Positions 36,401-49,300 of a stretch of DNA of 64,000 bases are shown piece after piece. Below the pieces are notes generated by a model. The model saw nothing but the letters and a program-made list of their open reading frames with translations, ran no database searches and had not been told where the DNA came from. Positions within the stretch are counted from its first letter, which is position 1. Every line of letters begins with the position of its first letter. Location: assembly GCA_025642075.2 (NCBI GenBank), contig JAODUO010000439.1:408501-472500 (forward strand), written 5' to 3'. The position numbers and the translations under genes are program-made. This DNA comes from Ridgeia piscesae. Taxonomy: Eukaryota > Annelida > Polychaeta > Sabellida > Siboglinidae.

Positions 36401-37318
36401 TGACATAAATTGGATCAGGAGTCTAGACAGAATGTTTTTCACACCTGTGGTATGGTCAACTGTGGGCAGGCAGCACTGAGAGCATTGGTCTACAGTCAAA
36501 CTGGTCAAATATTAACACCAATGAATGAATGGGAAGCCTGGGAAGCTTATATGTAGGTGTAAAGGCCACCAGGGGTAGTGTAATGGAACACCAGGACCCC
36601 TGACTTGGGATGCACAGTGCCACTGCATTTCACACATGGTGTATATTATAATGTTTGACCAGCTTGACTGTAGGCCAATTTTTTCAGTGCTGTCTGGCTG
36701 AGTGTCTGCCCACAGTTGACCATACCACAGGCTTGAAAAACATTCTGTCTAGACTCCTGGGCCAGTTTATATCAGGCAGTGCATTACCTTTTGTTGGTAA
36801 AATGGTAATTTTTATGTGTATTTGATTATATTTGCAAATACAGACCAAATACAGATCAAATACAAATACGTACCCTTTTGTGATTTTCAATTCAAATACA
36901 AATACACAAAATTTTGGTATACAAATACGTATTTGAACCCAATCCATGTCCAGCCCACCAGTGCACTGAACCAACTTCAGTTTGATGTGTTTCATAATTC
37001 CAGTCTCATATTTTTATCCATGTGTCTCCCTTTCATAAATCCTCCAAACCTAGCTGTTTCCCGATACATGTTAATATTGTTTACTTTATTTTCAGAGGGA
37101 AATTTTCCAAACTGCCCAACTGGATCCCAAGAGAAGGACCAGCCATGTCAGCCAAACTGGGTGGAGTAAGTTAGATAACTTCTGTGTATAGTATACCATC
37201 AAATATGAACACTTTACTAGTTATTACTGTTAACATTTGTAATACCACATTGACTCTTATCAGTTCTTTATGACAGCATTTATCACCCATTTACAATGTT
37301 TAAAAAAATAGAGTTGAT

Positions 37319-37395
<77 letters not shown>

Positions 37396-40300
37396 GTCTG
37401 TGTAATGATTATAGCTTACAGCTTTGCAAAACCATGTTTTTATCTTATATGTTCTACTTATTTATTTGCAGGAAATCAAAGAAATTGGTGGGAAAGTGTT
37501 TCTAGAAAGTGAGCCAGAGTTTAATGTACCCAAGGTAGGGTCAATAGATACACATAGTCACATACTATATAAAAAACATTTATTGATAGTTAGAAATATA
37601 CAATATCTCCGTATTATTATAAGACCTACAATAAATAAACCACCTGTTGTAATGCAGAATTTAATTTACACTTGTGCTTTGAACTGTGAAATGGGGCTGT
37701 TGTAAGTGTGTGTGCACGTGTGCACGCATGTATGTGTGTGAGAAGGCTTCCCAGAGAAGTTGAAATGGTAATCAATTAAAAAGTCTGCCAGGGGTTAAAG
37801 GTCACTGAGCAGTACTAAAAAGTGGATGTCATTAATTCTTAACAAAGAGTTGAATAATGAGTTTTTAATGATTTTACACGATTCTACATGCAATATTTGC
37901 ACACATGGCTAAGTATCATATTTAACTAATTATGAAAACGTACGCATTATGAAAACTGTATAATATAGTTATTCACATCTTTAAATGGTCTCGACTGAGT
38001 GACTACCAGTGTCTGGTGTTGCTTCAGTTGACCATGCTGGACATGGCTGAAGTGGACGTTATCCTTGTTTCCAACTTGCACTGCATGATGGCGCTACCGT
38101 ACATCACCGAGTACACAAGCTTCAGAGGCGAGGTGTTCGCCACAGAGCCCACCCTTCACATTGGCAGGTGTGCACTCTCAAGGGCCAAGTAAACATCTCT
38201 ATTTGTCACTATAGGATTATCAGATTTATATATTTGCACCGGCAGAACTTTTTCTGAGAAAGGTGACTTTTTCTCTCAATGCATAATCATCCAAAGAGAA
38301 ATGTATCACTCACTGAGCATTAGTGGCTCCCTCTAATGACAAATTTTTTATTATTTCTGATGACAGGCCTCCATGGATGATTGTGTTAATCCTGAACGTA
38401 GTTAGCCAGTTGTGATGTTGTAAGATGTTATTTCCTGTTTAGACTGTTCATGGAAGAAATGGTGGAGTACATTGAGAGAGTTCCCAAGTTGCTACGGGCA
38501 ACCAAGTGGAAACAGGCCAATGTGCAGAGGTAGGTCACAGTGGAGGACTCGTAGACGTACAATCAAGTTGTACAATTTGGCGACCCATTTCACTCAGATC
38601 ATGAGCACTAGAGAAAATCTATCAGTAAACAAAATTTATTGTCAAAATGAATTATCCTTTTTTAAAATGATGCTGCCATATCACAGAGGACATCATTACT
38701 GTGACACACCAGCAAGAGTCTTGGTGGTATATCACGGTGTTGAGAGTTTTCAAGGTCACAGTTAAGCAGCAAAATCAGTTTTAAAGGACAAAATTGGGTT
38801 TACCGTATAAGCTCACAGGAATGTACGCGAAACATTGTTGGCATCGTGTGCCCTAATCCTGAAATCATGTCATAAATGCCACATGTCTTTGTTATCTATG
38901 TCTTTTGGCCACTGCCACATTATGCACATAACAAACAGCTTCAACCAAAATGTCAGGAATGACATTCGTTGGGCTGTATGTTCTGTGTAATTTTCATCAC
39001 GTGGTTACTAGTTTAGTACCTTGGTGGAAAATATGCTAATACGTGACTATATAAATCTTGTCTGTCATGTCGATGAGTGATTGTCACACTTTCTTTCAGC
39101 TGTCTTCCCTCTCCCTTGAGAGATGCTGTTTCCCCTGGGGCCTGGAGACGTTGCTATAGCAACCACGATATCCAATCGTGTCTCTCAAAAGTGCAGAAAG
39201 TTGGATTCAGTGAGAAAAAGGTATATATAATAATAACAGCAATTTGTTATATATAACTTTCAATTATTAATTTATAAAAACAATTCTGTCTTTTTGATGA
39301 CAGGAAGTTTATTAATGAAATATATCACAGTGCTTTCTCAATGTCCATGTGTGGTGTTTGGGGACAAGGCCCTTAAGATGACCAGGTGAAGCTAATCTGC
39401 CAATTTGCTTGTTTTAGGTTTTCTAGGATCGTTGCTTCATGTCTGACATATAGGGATTATTATTTACATCACATGGGGCCTCCCCCGATGATAATCTAGT
39501 TTGAATCAGTAGGCAGAATATCCTGAATCTTAGCAGTAAGAAAGAAAGATTAAGTGCAGTGATGTTTTAAATCAGCTTACACAAGCTCTCTGTCATATGC
39601 CTGTCCATCCGTCCGTCCGTCCGTCCGTCCGTCCGTCCGTCCGTCCGTCCGTCCGTCCGTCCGTCCGTCCGTCCGTCCGTCCGTCCGTCCGTCCGTCCGT
39701 CCGTCCGTCCGTCCGTCCGTCCGTCCGTCCGTCCGTCCGTCCGTCCGTCCGTCCGTCCGTCCATCTCTGTCAGTATGTGCTGGTTACATGTGTGTGTTTG
39801 TGTAGGATGTGTTTGGAGCAGTGACCATCACTGTTATACGTGTGTTTGTGTAGGATGTGTTTGGAGCAGTGACCATCACTGTTATACATGTGTTTGTGTA
39901 GGATGTGTTTGGAGCAGTGACCATCACTGTTATACATGTGTTTGTGTAGGATGTGTTTGGAGCAGTGACCATCACTGTTATACATGTGTTTGTGTAGGAT
40001 GTGTTTGGAGCAGTGACCATCACTGTTATACGTGTGTTTGTGTAGGATGTGTTTGGAGCAGTGACCATCACTGTTATACATGTGTTTGTGTAGGATGTGT
40101 TTGGAGCAGTGACCATCACTGTTATACATGTGTTTGTGTAGGATGTGTTTGGAGCAGTGACCATCACTGTTATACGTGTGTTTGTGTAGGATGTGTTTGG
40201 AGCAGTGACCATCACTGTTATACGTGTGTTTGTGTAGGATGTGTTTGGAGCAGTGACCATCACTGTTATACGTGTGTTTGTGTAGGATGTGTTTGGAGCA

Positions 40301-43300
40301 GTGACCATCACTGTTATACGTGTGTTTGTGTAGGATGTGTTTGGAGCAGTGACCATCACTGTTATACGTGTGTTTGTGTAGGATGTGTTTGGAGCAGTGA
40401 CCATCACTGTTATACATGTGTTTGTGTAGGATGTGTTTGGAGCAGTGACCATCACTGTTATACGTGTGTTTGTGTAGGATGTGTTTGGAGCAGTGACCAT
40501 CACTGTTATACGTGTGTTTGTGTAGGATGTGTTTGGAGCAGTGACCATCACTGTTATACGTGTGTTTGTGTAGGATGTGTTTGGAGCAGTGACCATCACT
40601 GTTATACGTGTGTTTGTGTAGGATGTGTTTGGAGCAGTGACCATCACTGTTATACGTGTGTTTGTGTAGGATGTGTTTGGAGCAGTGACCATCACTGTTA
40701 TACGTGTGTTTGTGTAGGATGTGTTTGGAGCAGTGACCATCACTGTTATACGTGTGTTTGTGTAGGATGTGTTTGGAGCAGTGACCATCACTGTTATACG
40801 TGTGTTTGTGTAGGATGTGTTTGGAGCAGTGACCATCACTGTTATACGTGTGTTTGTGTAGGATGTGTTTGGAGCAGTGACCATCACTGTTATACGTGTG
40901 TTTGTGTAGGATGTGTTTGGAGCAGTGACCATCACTGTTATACGTGTGTTTGTGTAGGATGTGTTTGGAGCAGTGACCATCACTGTTATACATGTGTTTG
41001 TGTAGGATGTGTTTGGAGCAGTGACCATCACTGTTATACGTGTGTTTGTGTAGGATGTGTTTGGAGCAGTGACCATCACTGTTATACGTGTGTTTGTGTA
41101 GGATGTGTTTGGAGCAGTGACCATCACTGTTATACGTGTGTTTGTGAGGATGTGTTTGGAGCAGTGACCATCACTGTTATACGTGTGTTTGTGTAGGATG
41201 TGTTTGGAGCAGTGACCATCACTGTTATACGTGTGTTTGTGTAGGATGTGTTTGGAGCAGTGACCATCACTGTTATACGTGTGTTTGTGTAGGATGTGTT
41301 TGGAGCAGTGACCATCACTGTTATACGTGTGTTTGTGTAGGATGTGTTTGGAGCAGTGACCATCACTGTTATACGTGTGTTTGTGTAGGATGTGTTTGGA
41401 GCAGTGACCATCACTGTTATACGTGTGTTTGTGTAGGATGTGTTTGGAGCAGTGACCATCACTGTTGTACGTGTGTTTGTGTAGGATGTGTTTGGAGCAG
41501 TGACCATCACTGTTGTACGTGTGTTTGTGTAGGATGTGTTTGGAGCAGTGACCATCACTGTTATACGTGTGTTTGTGTAGGATGTGTTTGGAGCAGTGAC
41601 CATCACTGTTATACGTGTGTTTGTGTAGGATGTGTTTGGAGCAGTGACCATCACTGTTATACGTGTGTTTGTGTAGGATGTGTTTGGAGCAGTGACCATC
41701 ACTGTTATACGTGTGTTTGTGTAGGATGTGTTTGGAGCAGTGACCATCACTGTTATACTGTGTTTGTGTAGGATGTGTTTGGAGCAGTGACCATCACTGT
41801 TATACGTGTGTTTGTGTAGGATGTGTTTGGAGCAGTGACCATCACTGTTGTACGTGTGTTTGTGTAGGATGTGTTTGGAGCAGTGACCATCACTGTTATA
41901 CGTGTGTTTGTGTAGGATGTGTTTGGAGCAGTGACCATCACTGTTATACGTGTGTTTGTGTAGGATGTGTTTGGAGCAGTGGCCATCACTGTTATACGTG
42001 TGTTTGTGTAGGATGTGTTTGGAGCAGTGACCATCACTGTTATACGTGTGTTTGTGTAGGATGTGTTTGGAGCAGTGACCATCACTGTTATACGTGTGTT
42101 TGTGTAGGATGTGTTTGGAGCAGTGACCATCACTGTTATACGTGTGTTTGTGTAGGATGTGTTTGGAGCAGTGACCATCACTGTTGTACATGTGTTTGTG
42201 TAGGATGTGTTTGGAGCAGTGACCATCACTGTTGTACATGTGTTTGTGTAGGATGTGTTTGGAGCAGTGACCATCACTGTTGTACATGTGTTTGTGTAGG
42301 ATGTGTTTGGAGCAGTGACCATCACTGTTGTACATGTGTTTGTGTAGGATGTGTTTGGAGCAGTGACCATCACTGTTGTACATGTGTTTGTGTAGGATGT
42401 GTTTGGAGCAGTGACAATCACAGCTGCCAGCTCTGGGTTCTGTCTCGGCAGTTGCAACTGGACCATCCACTCTGACTATGAGAAGGTACACCTGTACATG
42501 TCATTTATCGTATCATTACATACCAGGCACTTTCCTGTAAGCAACCCTTTGTACTTACATTAATTGCTTACGTATGTAAGAAAACCTGCTCAGCTTTGAG
42601 CATCTAATTCTTATTTACTTTTTTGTATCTAATATTGTGACTAGGGCTGTTCCTGTAGCTGCACACACTCTTTGGAATACGCTTCCTTCTAGTGTCAGAT
42701 CAGTTGAAAATATTGCTAAATTCTGCTGTCATTTAAAAACATCATTACAACCTTGCCTATCCACCATAGCTCCCTGGCGTGTCAATCAATCTGTTGACAA
42801 CCATAGGAGTGATTAATTGATTAACCTTGTGTATTGATGCGCCTCTGAGCTTGGTTTCTAAGGATTCAGCCACAGTAGCAATTAGCTAATTATCTTTTTT
42901 ATTAAGCATTATCTAGCTAACATTAAATTTTAATCATTGTGATTGGGAAGCTTTACTAATTATTATTAAATAATGTTGCAAAGTTAGCAACTGTGACATA
43001 TTTTCTTTAACTTTACAAATGTTATATTGTCATAGGACAGTGATGATTTTTTTGTATTACAAAAGCTGCAGTCACCAGTAGCATGTAGATGTGTCTGCAG
43101 GGCTCTATGCAGGATAAACATTTTGACAGTCATACGTTTTTGTGTGAACACATGGATGTGAACTTATGTACATACAAGTCAACTGAGATGTGTTTTATCA
43201 CCTAAAATGAGGTACAAACACCCAATTATGATTTTTGAAGGCTTATTTTGATCCTTCATTTTTCTACCCATCCACTGATATTTCTACCCGTCCTCAACGG

Positions 43301-46300
43301 GTTTTACCCATCCAAAGGACGGGTGGATGGATCTTTGCATAAAGCTATGTGTGTCTGTTTCCAGATTGGCTACATAAGTGGGTCATCAACCCTCACCACA
43401 CACCCTAAGGTTGGGACATAAATAACTTATGTTCTATGAGCACATTTATGATGCTTTTTTATATATAGTTCCTCACATATCTAATGTCAGGTTTGTCTTT
43501 TTATGTAATAGCCTTATGTATTTTATTATGATATTTACAAATGTATTATATAAAGCAATCTTATCTTCTCTTCTTATCAACAGAATAATATTTAAAGACA
43601 CAATTTTGGATTTGTTATCATCACACAGTAATATATGTTGTACTGTTTGATTGTTCTTTTGTAAGAAATTAACTTACTTTGGAGCATAGTTTTTAACAAA
43701 ATAACCAAATCTTGAAACCATGAACAATATATGCGATACTGGTCATTATTAATTTATGAACATTGACTAAGCCATTCTGTACAGTTTGCTGTCAACAATC
43801 TATAATTCTGTGTGATTGTATATTTTGTGCCCACCTATCGTTGATGTATTTGACACAAGTTGGTATAGACCCAGCCTGCTGTGTGTTGCAGCCCATGGAC
43901 CAGGCTCCTCTACGTAACAGTGACGTACTCATCATGTGTAGCCTCAGTCAGACACCCATGGCCAACCCAGACGCCATGATTGGGGAGTTCTGTGTCAACG
44001 CTGGTGAGTCACGGGTGGTTGGGAAAGACATTTTAAGATGAATTGTTTTGGACATATTTCACAAGGGATTTGAAGTTGTACTTGAAGAGGTATAGACAAA
44101 CTACTTGAAAAGCATTTACATGTGTGATTGAGGAAGCGTTTGAAGAGGTGTTTGACATGATATTTAAATAGGTTTTTGAATGAAAATTTCAGGAGACATT
44201 TAAAGATTGTTTGGGGAGGCGCCTTAAGAGGCATTTAAAGATATTTAGCCAGACATTTGTAGTTGTATTTTAGGAAAATATTTGAAGAACTACTTGAAGC
44301 ACTACATGAAGAGCTATTTGAAGAGGTAGTTGTTTTGCTCCTCAGTCACACTTGCATGATATATCCTTATACTTTCTTCGTATTTGTAGTTATGCAAATA
44401 AACACAACAATTTGTCATCTTAAAGCGTATGTTAATACCTAGTGATTCTGCTTCAAAATGCAGAATTCATGTCATTGGCAGTATTTTTATGTTGAACGTT
44501 TTGTTACAGTTATTTTAGTAACAACAATCACTTTGTACAATAATATCTGTTACCATCTGAGATCTCCCCAGTGCCTTCTGATGACATCACAGCCCTCTTA
44601 AGCCAATGAAAATCCTTGTTTTCCACTTTTAATCGATATACCCTTCTCTTTCAAACTTTTTCAACTTGTGACTCTGTACTTCAGCAATGACCTTGAAGAA
44701 TGGAGGCAACGTCCTTGTTCCGTGCTATCCATCTGGTGTGACCTATGACCTCTTCGAGTGTTTATCTGGGCATCTTGAGAGCTGCGGTCTGCTTTCTGTA
44801 CCAATGTACTTCATCTCTCCTGTGGCGAAGAGCAGCCTGGCCTACTCCAACATCTACTCTGAATGGTCTGTTCTCTTTGAAGCACATGTTTGTACTAATT
44901 TGTTTCTCTTTCAGAGTTGTTTCGTAACAAATTGTGTGTAGTTTTTTTAATATGGCTGAATGTTTACGCTATTCTTCCTCTCAACATGTCTTCAGAAGAA
45001 TATATATATATACCCTGAACAAGGTATAGGTATTATGATTAATATGTTTGATCGATGATTGGTTGGTTGGTTTCTGGTTAATGAATCAATTGCAATCTTG
45101 TGCATTTAGCCAAAAATACTCCATTAACGTACAAGTTGATATTCAGCAGTTGATTAAAACTGCCATGGTGAGTCTGAACATGTCACTGAACAGGAAGATG
45201 CAAACAATTAAGTAGATGTGTATACGTCATGAGTCTAATGAACACAGAGATGTTTGATAGTCTTCCTGTGTCGAATTTGTCCGTTTCCATCTGGTCACGT
45301 GACACATGTACGTTTATGTTAATCACTGTAGTGTCGCACTTACACTGCCATGTAGTGACCAAACTTTCTATAATAGTCACCCACAAACCGATTATAATAT
45401 TACAATTGATCAATTTGGCCAGAAATCATATTTATCCCAGCACTGCTGAATGTTTGTTTGATGTTATCACTTCTCCGTTGTGTTGTCCTGAAGGTTGTCG
45501 ACCGGGAAAAAGAACAAAGTGTACCTCCCGGAGCCGCCCTTTCCACACGCAGAAGTGAGTCGAACGTGTTCTTTCCCAATACTTCTGTTTGCTGCACAGA
45601 GCTCGTACAAGTAGTTTTGCTGTATTTAACACAACTTGATAGTACAAAATACAAAGTAGCTGGTACAAAGCCACTTTGGGAGAAATAATACTGCTCTTTG
45701 AAAGATTTAGTTGATGTACAGATAAAAAATAAAAATAATTCTTGAAGAAACTTTAATTGGCCATTAATACTGAAATTCTTTACTTTAGCAGACACAGATA
45801 AGTAATAAATGAACTGAAAGTGTAACGTAGAAAGTGACATCACTATTGTTGTTTCAGTTGGTGAAGAACGCCAGACTTCGCCATTATGCTAGTCTTCACG
45901 GTAGGTGTGTCAGTTGATGAATAGACAAAACCTCTGCTGTGTAAATTAATATATTATCTAGTAAAGACTTACTAAACTGTAAAAAGTAAAGGTAAGTTCT
46001 TATATAGCACAGTATCTGATCATCAGGATTGCTCAAAGTGCCTTACACTTTACACCCTGGCAAACCTGTTCAGTCAAACACCATCTCGACTTCTCTGGGA
46101 AGCATCCAGCCACACTGCAATTATTGCATAAAGGCTATTCATTCATATAGCTGTGTGAACTGGAGCAGTGTAGAGAGAAAAACGTGCCCCAGGTTGTACA
46201 CGGCTGCACAGGATTAGAACCCGGGTTCTCTTAGTCGAGAGTCCAAAGATCTACCCCCGAGTCACTGCTGGTGTTGGTGAGTGTTGCACCTGTAATTGTT

Positions 46301-49300
46301 GTCCTTCAGATGGTTTCAACAACGACCTGAAGACACCTGCCGTTGTGTTCACTGGCCACCCGTCGCTGCGATTCGGAAATGTTGTCCACTTTCTGGAGTT
46401 GTGGGGCAAGTCTAGCTCAAACACTCTCATTGTGACAGGTGAGTCACTCGACTATGTAGTGTTCATATTTAATTGGTAATTAGACATTGTATACACATAA
46501 CTTGAACAGATAATAATAGTTGTGGTCAGTTATAATCTTTTACTTTCTTCAAATTCCACATTGTTATGGTGTTGATACCTAAAGCATGTTTACCACTTGT
46601 TAATATGTCTAGTTGTAAATAGTATAACGATTTCTGCATTCTGCATCTCCTACAGGTTCCTGATTTAGAGGTTTATCATTTTGCAAGGAAATTTAATTTC
46701 TTCGATTTGTGAGTCTATAGGCACTAAATGTTTTTTCATGTAAATTCACTGGGGGGTTATTTTGCCAAAACAATTCTGGGCATGGAAAGTTATAACATTA
46801 ATTGGTTGTAAAAATGTTCAGATATGCAATACATCTGGTACAGTGTAATGGTCATTTCCAGTGACTTGTTTGGTTACAGAGATTTCACAAGTTGACATAG
46901 TTGCTGTAATATACTAGTTTACTTCTACATTATATGTTGTCAAAGTGTACGCTATGCTATCCATGAAGAATCCATTATAACAGATATGCCCCGTATAAAT
47001 GTACACTGTAGTTACTTGTAAATGTTGTCAACATTAATAGTTTTTATAAAATGTTCTTGGCATTAATTTTAGAACCGGACTTTGCCTACCTGGATGCCTT
47101 GGCCCCCTACCAGCCACTCGCAATGAAGGTTAGTGGTGCCACCTACTGTAAAACACCACCACGATATGGCTTGCATTTTATCATACAATTCCATCATTTA
47201 GTCTCATTATACCATCCATCGCAGTTATTTAATTGCATGTAGAATTGGAGAAAAAATGCTTTCCAATGTCACCAACTACATAATGCCATGTTAAACGTGT
47301 GCAAAGTTCTAAAGTTTGTGAATACTGAAAAATCCAGGAGTAAGATGTAGGACAGTTTGAACTGTCCTATGGATTGGTGTTGTGGTATATAAGAACTTAC
47401 CTCTGTTCTGATGTTCATTTATAGGCACTCCACTTCAAAATCATATTATGTGTACTTATATTTTGAAGTAAAACATTTACAGAATAGATAATGTATATAT
47501 TAACGTGTTATCAGGAGTTACACTTCTGCCGACACATTAATATCAACAATGTGTACTGAACTTACTTTTTTAGTAAATATATTTATGGGAAGGATAATTG
47601 ATGTGTGCAAATTTCTTGGCAGGAGTTATAATTACAATTCTGCACACATAAATATACAAATAAATATTGCACTGTGGTGTGTATGATATTTAAAGTATGT
47701 CAAATATTTATGGTTGTAATCTAAAAAAGAATTTCAATAAACACATTATAAATCAAGTAATACGGCTGTATCTGTGATGTGATGATGTCATCCACTTGTT
47801 CTGTATCTGTGCTGTGATGATGTCATCCACTTGTTCTGTATCTGTGATGTGATGATGTCATCCACTTGTTCTGTATCTGTGCTGTGATGATGTCATCCAC
47901 TTGTTCTGTATCTGTGCTGTGATGATGTCATCCACTTGTTCTGTATCTGTGCTGTGATGATGTCATCCACGTGTTCTGTATCTGTGATGTGATGATGTCA
48001 TCCACTTGTTCTGTATCTGTGCTGTGATGATGTCATCCACTTGTTCTGTATATGTGATGTGATGATGTCATCCACTTGTTCTGTACATGTGCTGTGATGA
48101 TGTCATCCACTTGTTCTGTATCTGTGATGTGATGATGTCATCCACTTGTTCTGTACATGTGCTGTGATGATGTCATCCACTTGTTCTGTATCTGTGCTGT
48201 GATGATGTCATCCACTTGTTCTGTATCTGTGCTGTGATGATGTCATCCACTTGTTCTGTATATGTGATGTGATGATGTCATCCACTTGTTCTGTACATGT
48301 GCTGTGATGATGTCATCCACTTGTTCTGTATCTGTGATGTGATGATGTCATCCACTTGTTCTGTACATGTGCTGTGATGATGTCATCCACTTGTTCTGTA
48401 TCTGTGCTGTGATGATGTCATCCACTTGTTCTGTATCTGTGATGTGATGATGTCATCCACTTGTTCTGTATCTGTGCTGTGATGATGTCATCCACTTGTT
48501 CTGTATCTGTGATGTGATGATGTCATCCACTTGTTCTGTATCTGTGCTGTGATGATGTCATCCACTTGTTCTGTATCTGTGATGTGTGATGTCATCCACT
48601 TGTTCTGTATCTGTGATGTGATGATGTCATCCACTTGTTCTGTATCTGTGCTGTGATGATGTCATCCACTTGTTCTGTATCTGTGATGTGATGATGTCAT
48701 CCACTTGTTCTGTATCTGTGCTGTGATGATGTCATCCATTTGTTCTGTATCTGTGCTGTGATGATGTCATCCACTTGTTCTGTATCTGTGATGTGATGAT
48801 GTCATCCACTTGTTCTGTACATGTGCTGTGATGATGTCATCCACTTGTTCTGTATCTGTGATGTGATGATGTCATCCACTTGTCTTGTCTGTGATGTGAT
48901 GATGTCATCCACTTGTTCTGTACTGTGCTGTGATGATGTCATCCACTTGTTCTGTATCTGTGATGTGCTGTGATGATGTCATCCATTTGTTCTGTATCTG
49001 TGCTGTGATGATGTCATCCACTTGTTCTGTATCTGTGATGTGCTGTGATGATGTCATCCACTTGTTCTGTATCTGTGATGTGATGATGTCATCCACTTGT
49101 TCTGTACATGTGCTGTGATGATGTCATCCACTTGTTCTGTATCTGTGCTGTGATGATGTCATCCACTTGTTCTGTATCTGTGATGTGATGATGTCATCCA
49201 CTTGTTCTGTATCTGTGCTGTGATGATGTCATCCACGTGTTCTGTATCTGTGCTGTGATGATGTCATCCACGTGTTCTGTATCTGTGATGTGATGATGTC

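Noticed and set aside
39567..39824. DGRT-repeat and VRPS-repeat open frames
   Set aside because: Translation of the (TCCG)n microsatellite.
39770..42491. Open frames of 237-473 codons on both strands
   Set aside because: 48 is a multiple of 3, so each stop-free frame of the splice-acceptor minisatellite stays open. Composition is just the repeat.
46195..46268. Functional tRNA gene on the minus strand
   Set aside because: Box A and box B resemblance is present but the cloverleaf is incomplete and a SINE body follows, so it is a tRNA-derived SINE head.
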